In this document: in pieces, positions 1 through 8,656 of the stretch
Layout of the letters: each line of letters opens with the position of its first letter
Position numbering within the stretch: position 1 is the first letter of the stretch
Origin: an uncultured Clostridia bacterium
GTDB taxonomy: Bacteria > Bacillota > Clostridia > Oscillospirales > Acutalibacteraceae
Direction: 5' to 3'
NCBI GenBank assembly: GCA_947630285.1
Contig: CANRHD010000001.1
Span: 62,001 to 126,000, forward strand
Length of the DNA stretch: 64,000 nt
Position numbers and translations under genes: made by a program
Notes under the pieces: model-generated
The model's database searches: none
What the model was told of the DNA's origin: nothing
What the model saw: the letters and a program-made list of their open reading frames with translations, nothing else

Positions 1-820
1 TTTTTATAAGCTCGGCCGCCTTTATTACGCCGATTGCGTTTTCAACCTGATGAGCGCCTGCAAGCGGTATGTAATATTCCCTGTTTTCAAACAGTATTTC
101 GGTGCCGGAAATATTTTCGCTTATTATTTTTACATTTTCATAATCGGCAATGCAGAGACGGGCGTTTTTTTCGTCTGCGCTCTTTTTTATCACCTCAAGC
201 GCCTCCAGCTCCTGTAGGGAGCTTGTAACAACTTTTGAATTTTCCTTGATTATACCGCATTTTTCAAACGCAATTTCCTCAACGGTACTGCCGAGTACAT
301 TTGTATGGTCAAGGTTAATCGAGGTTATAACGCCAACCTCAGGACAGGGAATAATATTTGTAGAGTCAAACCGTCCGCCCAATCCGACCTCCATAACCGC
401 ATAATCGCATTTTTCCCTTTTAAAATACTGGAGCGCCGCAGCGGTAACGGTTTCAAACTCGGTGGGCTCTAAGCCCTTTTGGTTTAAGCGCTCGACGGCG
501 GACCTTACCTCGCTTACCGTCTGTGCCAAAGCGTCCTTTGGAATGTTTTTGCCGTTTATTCTTATTCTTTCGCAAAAATCAAATACATACGGGGAGGTAA
601 AAAGCCCTGTTTTCATACCGGAGTCAATTAAAATTTCGGAGAGCATGGTCGAGGTTGTGCCCTTGCCGTTTGTTCCGGCAACATGGATAAACTTCATTGC
701 GTTTTGGGGATTTCCCAATTCGCCGAGCAGAGCTTTTATCCTGTCCAGCCCGGGCTTTATACCGAATTTCAAAAGCGAATGGATATATGCCACCGCCTGT
801 TTATAATCCGTAAAAATCAC
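1..820 (-). CDS. folC: Folylpolyglutamate synthase/dihydrofolate synthase (3' end outside window)
   Basis: Mur-ligase-type enzyme that adds glutamate to dihydropteroate and folates in the cytoplasm. Reading leftward, the N-terminal part shows the ATP-binding loop HVAGTNGKGTTS near residue 40, then LFTSPYV and the GLGGRFDSTN and INLDHTNVLG motifs of the FolC family. About 273 residues are present; the C-terminal third lies beyond position 1. I chose a GTG start at 820-818 because the following residues (IFTDYKQAVAYIHSL) match the usual FolC N-terminus. The Shine-Dalgarno sequence is weak, so the start is less certain than the identity. A sigma-A-like promoter lies at 866-894. Confidence 0.9.
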   Translation of the reverse strand, partial: MIFTDYKQAVAYIHSLLKFGIKPGLDRIKALLGELGNPQNAMKFIHVAGTNGKGTTSTMLSEILIDSGMKTGLFTSPYVFDFCERIRINGKNIPKDALAQTVSEVRSAVERLNQKGLEPTEFETVTAAALQYFKREKCDYAVMEVGLGGRFDSTNIIPCPEVGVITSINLDHTNVLGSTVEEIAFEKCGIIKENSKVVTSSLQELEALEVIKKSADEKNARLCIADYENVKIISENISGTEILFENREYYIPLAGAHQVENAIGVIKAAELIK

Positions 821-865
821 TCCACATTTTTTAAAGTCAAAAATCTTTCCCTGTTTCGTTAGGCT

Positions 866-894
866 ATTGTACCATATCGGATTGCATATTTAAA
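866..894 (-). promoter_or_regulatory. Putative sigma-A promoter for folC
   Basis: On the minus strand TTTAAA (894-889) and TACAAT (871-866) are 17 bp apart, about 45 bp before the folC start. This is a pattern match only. Confidence 0.5.
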
Positions 895-972
895 GTGTTT
901 TTAAGATGTTTTTATTTACTTTTTTCCGATTTTTTGTTAGACTGAAGTTATAAATTAAACGGAGGCGTAATT

Positions 973-2403
973 ATGGGCAAAAGCACACTTAGCAAAAAGC
1001 AGAAGCTCGGTTACTGTTCGGGAATAATAACCGAATCCCTGCTTTACAATATGTTTTATACATATTACCTTGTTTTTCTTACAGATGTAATTAAAATGGA
1101 TCCGCTTTTGGCAGGCACGGTCAGCTTTATCTCTATCATATGGGACGCTGTTACCGACCCCATAATCGGTTCGTTTGCGGACAGAAACGGCGCCGACAAG
1201 AGAAGATTTATGTCTAAGGCGGCATTTCCGCTCGGCATTTTGTTTGTTGCGGCGTTTATCAACATAGGCGTTAAATCATCTGTGTTGCAGTTTATTTACT
1301 ATACCGCCGTCGCAATGCTTTTCTGGCTTGCATATACAATCTACACCATACCGTATTATGCCGTGGTTGCGGAAATTACGGAGGACTATGACGAACGCAC
1401 CCAAATAAGAAGCACAAGCTCGCTTATAAACACGGTTGCTATTTTCCTCGGAAACGCTCTTCCTGCGGTTTTGCCTGCGCTGTTTGCCGGACTTGTAATT
1501 TCGGGGAACAAAATGGGCGACTCTGCCGGCTGGACAATTACGGCGGTTATAATGGCTGTGCTTTCAATAATTTTTGCGCTCATCACCGTAAAATCGCTCA
1601 AAAATATAAGGCTTCAAAAGGCGGAGGCAAAACCCGATTTAAACGATAAAAAGAGCATAAAGGAAATATTCTCCGAGTTTTTTGAAGTACTTAAAATCAA
1701 ACCGTTTAAATGGTTTGCTGTGTTTATAGTATTCTTCCTTATGGCGTCAAGTATGATACAGTCGTCGTTTGAATATATGATAAAAGACCTTGTCGGGGCA
1801 GACCCCGAAACATGGATGACTGTTGTAATTGTTGAGCTTGTCGTTGTAATGGCTCTGTTTATTCCGATTGTTACCAAGGTTTCCGAAAAGAAAGACAGGC
1901 GTTTTTCAAGCATAGTATTTATGAGCGTTATGAGCGTAGGACTTATTGTTTTGAGGATTATAGGCGTGCGCAGTATTCCTGCCGCTTTGGCAGTTACATT
2001 CTTTATGGGAATGGGTATGGCTAATTTCTGGACGGTATTTTACTCCATGGCTTACGACCTTGTAGAGGTTGATGAATTTGCTTACAATTCACGCCGTGAA
2101 AGCGTTATAACCGCCCTGCCGCAGTTTTTCCAAAAATTCGGAGCGGCCGTCGGCGTTTGGACCGTAAGCCTTATACTCAAAATAACCGGCTATGACGGCA
2201 ATCTTGAAATACAGAACGCCAAGACGGTAAACGGCATAGAAAACAATGTAACCGTGTTCCCTGCCGTATTCCTTATACTTTCGGTAATAGGCGCAGTTTT
2301 GTACCCGATAACAAAGGAAAAGTTCAACAGACTTTTGCAGGAGCTTGAAAAGAAGAGAAACGGCGAAAAGTACTCTGCGGAGGGCTTGGAAAAAATCGTG
2401 TAA
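973..2403 (+). CDS. GPH-family (MelB-like) sugar:cation symporter, MFS
   Basis: A 476-residue polytopic membrane protein of the glycoside-pentoside-hexuronide:cation symporter family. The N-terminus (LGYCSGIITESLLYNMFYTYYLVFLTD, residues about 12-38) and the WDAVTDPIIGSFADR segment near residue 58 are typical of GPH carriers. Hydrophobic stretches fit about 12 membrane segments, with a central basic loop near residue 215. The start has a GGAGGCG ribosome binding site 5 bases upstream. It stands alone, with a shared terminator after it. The substrate cannot be read from sequence; an oligosaccharide or glycoside is the family expectation. Confidence 0.85.
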   Translation: MGKSTLSKKQKLGYCSGIITESLLYNMFYTYYLVFLTDVIKMDPLLAGTVSFISIIWDAVTDPIIGSFADRNGADKRRFMSKAAFPLGILFVAAFINIGVKSSVLQFIYYTAVAMLFWLAYTIYTIPYYAVVAEITEDYDERTQIRSTSSLINTVAIFLGNALPAVLPALFAGLVISGNKMGDSAGWTITAVIMAVLSIIFALITVKSLKNIRLQKAEAKPDLNDKKSIKEIFSEFFEVLKIKPFKWFAVFIVFFLMASSMIQSSFEYMIKDLVGADPETWMTVVIVELVVVMALFIPIVTKVSEKKDRRFSSIVFMSVMSVGLIVLRIIGVRSIPAALAVTFFMGMGMANFWTVFYSMAYDLVEVDEFAYNSRRESVITALPQFFQKFGAAVGVWTVSLILKITGYDGNLEIQNAKTVNGIENNVTVFPAVFLILSVIGAVLYPITKEKFNRLLQELEKKRNGEKYSAEGLEKIV

Positions 2404-2426
2404 TATATTACAATGCTCAATATATA

Positions 2427-2460
2427 AAAAAGACCTTTGGTGAAAATCAAAGGTCTTTTT
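2427..2460. terminator. Bidirectional intrinsic terminator
   Basis: A 13-bp stem (2427-2439 with 2448-2460) containing GACCTTTG/CAAAGGTC has an A-run on one side and a T-run on the other. It can end both the transporter gene from the left and gltD from the right. Confidence 0.9.
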
Positions 2461-2487
2461 TATTCTTATCTCTGTTTTAAAAGTCTA

Positions 2488-3954
2488 TTATTCCATCAGG
2501 AAATCGTCAATTTCATCGGCACAGCTTCTGCCCTCCGCAATCGCCCAAACGACAAGCGACTGTCCTCTCCTTGCGTCGCCGCAGGCAAAGACCTTGGGGT
2601 TTTCGGTTTGGCACATTCCGTCCTTGGTGGCTATACAGCCCCTTTGATTTACAGCTATGTCAAATTCCCTGACAACATAGTCTTCACAGCCGACAAACCC
2701 TGCCGCTATGAGCAAAAGGTCGCACGGCAATGTTTCCTCGCTGTCCTTAATTTCCTCCATAACGGTTCTGCCGCTCTTTTTGTCGGTCTTTGCGTTGAGC
2801 ATTACTGTTTTTACGGCGGTGATTTTGTTGTTTTTATCCTTGATTATCTCTTTAACCGTCGTGGTATATTTCCTCGGGTCTGCGCCGAATACGGCAATGG
2901 CCTCCTGCTGACCGTAATCGGTTTTTAAAACCCTTGGCCATTGCGGCCATGGATTGTTTTCCGCCCTGCGTTCGGGGGGCTTCGGCATCATTTCAAGCTG
3001 TATTACCGAGGCACAGCCCTGTCTTATTGCGGTGGCAACGCAGTCGTTGCCCGTGTCTCCACCGCCGACGACGACAACATTTTTGCCCTTTGCGGTAACG
3101 CCCGGTCTGTCATTTTCACCTACCACCCATTTGGTTGAGTCGGTCAGATAATCAACGGCAAACATAACTCCGGCGGCGTCCCTGCCCTTTATTTGCAAAT
3201 CCCTGGGCTTTTTGGAGCCGCAACACACGGCTACTGCGTCAAAATCGTTTATTATATCACGGGCCTGAATATCCGCTCCGACATTGACATTGGTTTTAAA
3301 GACGATGCCCTCGTCCTTCATAAGCTTTATACGCCTTGCGACAATTTCCTTGTCGAGCTTCATATTGGGAATACCGTACATCAAAAGTCCGCCCGGTCTG
3401 TTTTCACGCTCAAAGACAGTAACGCTGTGTCCCCTCTGATTTAGCTTATCCGCAACGGCAAGCCCGGCAGGACCCGAACCTATAACGGCTATGCGCTTGC
3501 CGCTTCTTACATCGGGTATTCTCGGCACTACCCAGCCGTTTTTAAAGCCCTCTTCTATTATAGAAAGCTCGTTATCGTGAACGGTTACGGCGTCGCCGTT
3601 CATTGAACAGGTACAGGCCGCTTCACACAGCGCAGGGCAAACCCTGCCTGTAAATTCGGGGAAATTATTTGTCTTTAAAAGGCGGAAAAGAGCCTCTTTC
3701 CAATGCCCGTTATATATTTCATCGTTCCATTCGGGTATGAGATTATGAAGAGGGCAACCGCTTACCATACCGCCGAAATTTGCGCCCGATTGGCAGAACG
3801 GTACTCCGCAGTTCATACAGCGAGCCGCCTGTTGTATTCTTGCCGGTTTATCAAGCGGAGGATGAAATTCCGAATAATTTTTAATTCTTTCTTTTTCGCT
3901 CACGCAGGAGTTTGAAAGCCTGTCAAACTCCATAAATCCTGTTGATTTTCCCAT
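2488..3954 (-). CDS. gltD: Glutamate synthase (NADPH) small subunit
   Basis: Beta subunit of GOGAT, 488 residues, the usual length. It oxidises NAD(P)H on FAD and passes electrons to GltB. The N-terminal region has the two iron-sulfur cysteine groups (CMNCGVPFC...GCPLHN near residue 47 and CPALCEAACTC near residue 105). An FAD-binding GSGPAGLAVADKL follows near 158, then an NADPH-binding VVGGGDTGND near 296. The ATG has GGAGGTG 6 bases upstream. It follows gltB by 15 bp, so the two are surely cotranscribed, and it ends at the bidirectional terminator. Confidence 0.96.
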   Translation of the reverse strand: MGKSTGFMEFDRLSNSCVSEKERIKNYSEFHPPLDKPARIQQAARCMNCGVPFCQSGANFGGMVSGCPLHNLIPEWNDEIYNGHWKEALFRLLKTNNFPEFTGRVCPALCEAACTCSMNGDAVTVHDNELSIIEEGFKNGWVVPRIPDVRSGKRIAVIGSGPAGLAVADKLNQRGHSVTVFERENRPGGLLMYGIPNMKLDKEIVARRIKLMKDEGIVFKTNVNVGADIQARDIINDFDAVAVCCGSKKPRDLQIKGRDAAGVMFAVDYLTDSTKWVVGENDRPGVTAKGKNVVVVGGGDTGNDCVATAIRQGCASVIQLEMMPKPPERRAENNPWPQWPRVLKTDYGQQEAIAVFGADPRKYTTTVKEIIKDKNNKITAVKTVMLNAKTDKKSGRTVMEEIKDSEETLPCDLLLIAAGFVGCEDYVVREFDIAVNQRGCIATKDGMCQTENPKVFACGDARRGQSLVVWAIAEGRSCADEIDDFLME

Positions 3955-3969
3955 TATTCACACCTCCGT

Positions 3970-6900
3970 TCAAGCCTTTTTTATTTGATAAAAGGCCTGT
4001 AATACAGCGTCCTTGTGCGGTACGCCCTTTTCCTCAAACCTGCTTATGGCTACAAGCATCTTTTGATAATCCTTTGGAATTATACGCTTAAACAGCGGCA
4101 GATATTTTTCAAAATTGCTCATAATTTCCTTGCCGAGTGCAGAACCCGTTGCCTCAATATGCGCCTGTATAAGCGTTTTAAGCTCGGCAATATCGTGCGG
4201 CTCGGTTACTCCGGTAACATTTATCATCTCTTTATTGAGCTTTAAATACAGGTCGTGTTCATTGTCAAGCACATAGGCTATACCGCCGCTCATACCTGCG
4301 GCAAAGTTTTTGCCCGTTTTACCGAGTATGGCGACCGTTCCGCCCGTCATATACTCACAGCCGTGGTCTCCGCAGCCCTCGCAAACAGCAACTGCGCCAG
4401 AATTACGCACGCAAAATCTCTCGCCGGCTATGCCGTTTATGTACGCTTCGCCGCTTGTGGCGCCGTAGAGCGCAACATTGCCTATTATGATGTTATCCTT
4501 TGCCTCAAAGCCCGATTTTTCATCGGGTCTTACGGTTAGCTTGCCGCCCGACAGACCTTTTCCGAAATAGTCGTTGGCGTCGCCGCAGAGTTTGATTGTA
4601 AGTCCTTTGGGTATAAACGCCCCGAAGGACTGTCCGCCGCCGCCCGTACAATTAACCGTATAGCTGTCGTTTTCCAGGCTGTCGCCGAATTTTTTGGTTA
4701 TTACCGAGCCGAGTATAGTTCCGAAAGTACGGTTTGTACTTGAAACCTCGACCGATGCTTCATGCGGCTTTTTGCGCTTAAAATAAGGCTCAAATTCAGG
4801 TAAAAGCACCTTTTCATCAAGGGTTTTGTAAAGCTCAAAATCAAATTTGTCCTCTTCACGGTAATGCTCGGCAGGAAGCGTGCCCAATACGGGCGACATA
4901 TCAATGGTATCCGCCCTGTGGGTAATTCCGTGCGGCCTTACCATAAGCATTTCGGTATGGCCTACAAGCTCATCGACTGTACGCACGCCGAGTTTTGCCA
5001 TTATTTCACGGAGCTGTTGGGCGATAAACATCATAAAATTCATTACATATTCGGGCTTTCCGCAAAACCGACAGCGAAGCTCGGGGTTCTGCGTTGCAAT
5101 GCCGGCAGGACAGGTATCAAGATTGCAAACACGCATCATGACACAGCCCATGGCAACCAGCGGAGCCGTGGCAAAGCCGAATTCCTCCGCTCCCAAAAGG
5201 CAGGCTATCGCAACATCACGGCCGCTCATAAGCTTGCCGTCCGTTTCAAGGCGAACCCTTGTGCGAAGCCCGTTTTTAATAAGCGTTTGGTGCGCCTCAG
5301 CAAGCCCCAATTCCCAGGGAAGCCCTGCGTTGTGTATTGAGCTCTTGGGCGCCGCACCCGTGCCGCCGTCATAGCCTGAAATAAGAACTACGCCGGCACC
5401 GGCCTTGGCAACGCCTGCCGCAATTGTTCCTACGCCTGCCTCGGAGACAAGCTTTACCGATATTCTTGCGTCCCTGTTGGCGTTTTTAAGGTCGTAAATA
5501 AGCTGTGCCAAGTCCTCGATGGAATATATATCGTGGTGCGGAGGCGGTGAAATAAGCGATACGCCGGGCGTTGAATAGCGGTTTTCGGCTATCCAGGGAT
5601 AGACCTTTTCGCCGGGAAGGTGTCCGCCCTCTCCGGGCTTTGCACCCTGCGCCATTTTAATCTGTATTTCATCGGCGCTGCAAAGATAGGCGCTTGTTAC
5701 GCCGAAGCGCCCGGAGGCCACCTGCTTTATGGCGCTGTTTCGCTCTGTATTGAAGCGTTCCGGCTTTTCTCCGCCCTCGCCTGAGTTCGACTTGCCGCCG
5801 AGCCTGTTCATGGCTATCGCCATACAGGTGTGCGCCTCCTCGGAAATAGAGCCGTATGACATTGCGCCTGTTTTAAATCTTTTTACTATCTCGCTTGCAG
5901 GCTCAACCTCGTTTATGTCAATTCCGCCGTTTTTATCCCAGACAAAATCGAGCAAGCCCCTCAATGTATGCGGTTTGCGTTCGTTGTCAACACGGTCGGT
6001 GTATTCTTTAAAGCGTTCATAAGAGCCTGTTTGCGTCGCCTCACGCAGGGCAATTATGGTTTCAGGGTCGTACATATGGTCCTCTGCGTTTTTGCCCGAA
6101 CGCAGTTTATGCATACCTACGCTCTCAAGCGTTTTGTCAACGCCGAGTCCGAGAGGGTCAAACGCCTTGTTGTGGCGCCACTCCACGCCCTCGCCTATTT
6201 CGGGCAGGCCTATGCCCTCAACGGGGCTCACCGTATTTGTAAAATAGCGGTCTATTACATCTTTGCATATGCCGACAGCTTCAAAAATCTGAGCGGACTG
6301 GTATGACTGAAGCGTTGAAACGCCCATCTTCGAGGCGATTTTCACTATGCCGTGCAAAATTGCGCTGTTATAATCCTCTATTGCCGTATGGTAGTCCTTA
6401 TCAAGCCTGCCGCTTGCAATCAGGGAGGATATCGACTCCTGAGCAAGGTACGGGTTGATAGCCCTTGCGCCGTAACCGAGAAGCGTTGCAAAATGATGGA
6501 CATCTCTCGGCTCTGCGCTCTCCAAAATTATTGAAATTGCCGTGCGCTTTTTGGTGCGTATGAGATATTGCTCCATGGCGGATACCGCCAAAAGAGACGG
6601 AATTGCAATATGGTTCTCGTCTACTCCCCTATCCGACAAGATAATTATATTCGCCCCGTTTTTGTACGCCCTGTCGCAATCGACAAAAAGTCGGTCAAGA
6701 GCCTTTTCGAGCGAAGTGTTTTTATAGTAAAGCAGAGATACTGTTTTAACCTTAAAGCCCGGTTTATCCATATACTTGATTTTCATAAGGTCAACCGAGG
6801 TGAGTATGGGGTTATGTATTTGCAAAACGGCGCAGTTTTCGGGTTCTTGGGAGAGAAGGTTTCCGTCAGAGCCGACATATACGGTGGTATCGGTGACGAT

Positions 6901-8475
6901 TTCCTCCCTGAGAGCGTCAATAGGCGGATTTGTAACCTGAGCAAACAGCTGTTTGAAATAGTTAAACAGGGGCTGATGCTTTTCCGACAAAACCGCAAGG
7001 GGAATATCGCACCCCATAGACGCCGTGGCTTCAATTCCGTTTTTGGCCATGGGAAGTATGGCTTCGTTTAAATCCTCGTAAGTATATCCGAACACCTTAT
7101 AAAGGCGGTTGCGCTCTTCCTCGGTATATTCGGGCACTTTTTTGTTCGGAATGGGAAGCTCCGAAAGCGTTACAAGGTTGCTGTCAAGCCATTCGCCGTA
7201 AGGCTTTTGCGAGGCGTAATACTGTTTACACTCTTCATCGGAAACGACCTCGCCCCTGACCGTATCGACCAAAAGCATTTTTCCCGGGCGCAGGCGTGAT
7301 TTTTCGACTATATCCTCCGGCGGTATGTCAAGCACGCCGACCTCCGAGGAGAGAATAAGTCTGCGCTGTTTTGTTATATAGTAGCGTGCCGGTCTGAGTC
7401 CGTTCCTGTCAAGCACCGCTCCGACGCAGTCGCCGTCCGAAAACAGTATTGCGGCAGGACCGTCCCACGGCTCCATCATAGTGGCGTAATAGCGGTAAAG
7501 GTCCCTCTTTTCCCTGCTCATATTAGGGTCGTTTTTCCAAGGCTCGGGTATGGTTATCATAACCGCAAGCGGCAGGGGCATTCCGTTCATTGTTAAAAAC
7601 TCAAGGGCGTTGTCAAGCATGGCGGAATCCGAACCCGAGGCGTTTATTACAGGCAGGATTTTATCCATATCGTCCTCCATACATACGGACTGCATGGTTT
7701 CCTCCCTTGCCAACATTCTGTCGGCGTTTCCCCTTATTGTGTTGATCTCGCCGTTGTGCAAAATCAAACGGTTCGGGTGCGCTCTTTCCCAGCTCGGCAT
7801 TGTATTGGTTGAGAACCTCGAGTGTACCATGGCTATTGCGCTCTCGTAGGCTTCGTCCTGCAAATCAAGATAAAAGCGGCGGAGCTGGCCTACAAGGAAC
7901 ATACCCTTATAGACTATTGTTCTCGAAGAAAACGAACACACATAGGTATTGTCGTTACTCTGTTCAAACACACGGCGTATTACATACAGCTTACGGTCAA
8001 AATCAAGCCCCTTTTTCAAGCCTGCCGGTCTTCTGACAAAGCACTGAGCGATATAGGGCATTGAGCTTTTTGCCTTTTCGCCCAAAATGGAGCTGTCAAT
8101 GGGAACATCACGCCAGGATATGAACTCTACGCCCTCTTTTGCGCATATTACCTCAAACATCTTCATTGCCTGGCGGCGGTGGAGGGAATTTTGGGGGAAG
8201 AAAAACATTCCCACGCCGTAGTCACGGGCGTCTCCCAAATTTAAAGCAAGACGGGAGAAAAAGTTATGCGAAATCTGAAGCAATATGCCTACGCCGTCTC
8301 CGGTTTCTCCGGCGGCGTCCTTACCTGCCCTGTGCTCCAATTTTTCAACTATCGACAATGCGTCGTCAACTATGCCGTGAGAAGCCTTGCCGTCTATGCT
8401 GACTACCGCTCCTATTCCGCATGCGTCATGCTCAAAAGCCTCGTTGTATAAAGTTTTTTTCTGCTGCTTTGCCAT
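3970..8475 (-). CDS. gltB: Glutamate synthase (NADPH) large subunit
   Basis: Alpha subunit of GOGAT, 1501 residues. It hydrolyses glutamine and transfers the ammonia to 2-oxoglutarate. The Ntn glutaminase nucleophile is Cys19 in HDACGIG, so an 18-residue propeptide must be removed. The central FMN/synthase domain has KPGEGGHLPG and SGYDGGTGAAP, followed by the 3Fe-4S motif CNLDTCPAGIATQ. The C-terminal repeat domain carries the GXXGXXXG motifs (GGGGQSFGAF). I chose ATG 8475, preceded by AAAGGA; an upstream in-frame ATG at 8586 lies inside a strong hairpin and would add 37 unrelated residues. It lies between amt and gltD in one leftward cluster. Confidence 0.96.
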   Translation of the reverse strand: MAKQQKKTLYNEAFEHDACGIGAVVSIDGKASHGIVDDALSIVEKLEHRAGKDAAGETGDGVGILLQISHNFFSRLALNLGDARDYGVGMFFFPQNSLHRRQAMKMFEVICAKEGVEFISWRDVPIDSSILGEKAKSSMPYIAQCFVRRPAGLKKGLDFDRKLYVIRRVFEQSNDNTYVCSFSSRTIVYKGMFLVGQLRRFYLDLQDEAYESAIAMVHSRFSTNTMPSWERAHPNRLILHNGEINTIRGNADRMLAREETMQSVCMEDDMDKILPVINASGSDSAMLDNALEFLTMNGMPLPLAVMITIPEPWKNDPNMSREKRDLYRYYATMMEPWDGPAAILFSDGDCVGAVLDRNGLRPARYYITKQRRLILSSEVGVLDIPPEDIVEKSRLRPGKMLLVDTVRGEVVSDEECKQYYASQKPYGEWLDSNLVTLSELPIPNKKVPEYTEEERNRLYKVFGYTYEDLNEAILPMAKNGIEATASMGCDIPLAVLSEKHQPLFNYFKQLFAQVTNPPIDALREEIVTDTTVYVGSDGNLLSQEPENCAVLQIHNPILTSVDLMKIKYMDKPGFKVKTVSLLYYKNTSLEKALDRLFVDCDRAYKNGANIIILSDRGVDENHIAIPSLLAVSAMEQYLIRTKKRTAISIILESAEPRDVHHFATLLGYGARAINPYLAQESISSLIASGRLDKDYHTAIEDYNSAILHGIVKIASKMGVSTLQSYQSAQIFEAVGICKDVIDRYFTNTVSPVEGIGLPEIGEGVEWRHNKAFDPLGLGVDKTLESVGMHKLRSGKNAEDHMYDPETIIALREATQTGSYERFKEYTDRVDNERKPHTLRGLLDFVWDKNGGIDINEVEPASEIVKRFKTGAMSYGSISEEAHTCMAIAMNRLGGKSNSGEGGEKPERFNTERNSAIKQVASGRFGVTSAYLCSADEIQIKMAQGAKPGEGGHLPGEKVYPWIAENRYSTPGVSLISPPPHHDIYSIEDLAQLIYDLKNANRDARISVKLVSEAGVGTIAAGVAKAGAGVVLISGYDGGTGAAPKSSIHNAGLPWELGLAEAHQTLIKNGLRTRVRLETDGKLMSGRDVAIACLLGAEEFGFATAPLVAMGCVMMRVCNLDTCPAGIATQNPELRCRFCGKPEYVMNFMMFIAQQLREIMAKLGVRTVDELVGHTEMLMVRPHGITHRADTIDMSPVLGTLPAEHYREEDKFDFELYKTLDEKVLLPEFEPYFKRKKPHEASVEVSSTNRTFGTILGSVITKKFGDSLENDSYTVNCTGGGGQSFGAFIPKGLTIKLCGDANDYFGKGLSGGKLTVRPDEKSGFEAKDNIIIGNVALYGATSGEAYINGIAGERFCVRNSGAVAVCEGCGDHGCEYMTGGTVAILGKTGKNFAAGMSGGIAYVLDNEHDLYLKLNKEMINVTGVTEPHDIAELKTLIQAHIEATGSALGKEIMSNFEKYLPLFKRIIPKDYQKMLVAISRFEEKGVPHKDAVLQAFYQIKKA

Positions 8476-8549
8476 ATTAAAAAAATCCTTTCTTTTCCTT
8501 ATGGTGAGGGAAAGCCTGAAATATTGGTTTAGCTGTAATATTACATAAT

Positions 8550-8591
8550 CCCTATCGGAATTTCCGAAAAAATCGGAAGCTTCCAATAGGG
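8550..8591 (-). promoter_or_regulatory. Large hairpin in the amt-gltB spacer
   Basis: On the minus strand CCCTATTGGAA (8591-8581) pairs with TTCCGATAGGG (8560-8550), 11 bp with one G-U. Inside is a second perfect stem, TTCCGA/TCGGAA, around a T-rich loop. No T-run follows, so it is not a normal terminator. It sits 75-115 nt before the gltB start and could be a leader structure, a processing site, or a DNA operator. The rest of the 181-bp spacer is AT-rich, and I see no clear sigma-A promoter in it. Confidence 0.6.
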
Positions 8592-8656
8592 TTATGCAAT
8601 TTATAAAATTAAGAGGAAAACAAAATTAATATCTGCGATAAGATTAGGCGGTTATG

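Noticed and set aside
8476..8586. N-terminal extension of GltB from an ATG at 8586
   Set aside because: It would start inside the strong hairpin, lacks a ribosome site and adds 37 residues before the conserved propeptide; ATG 8475 has AAAGGA.
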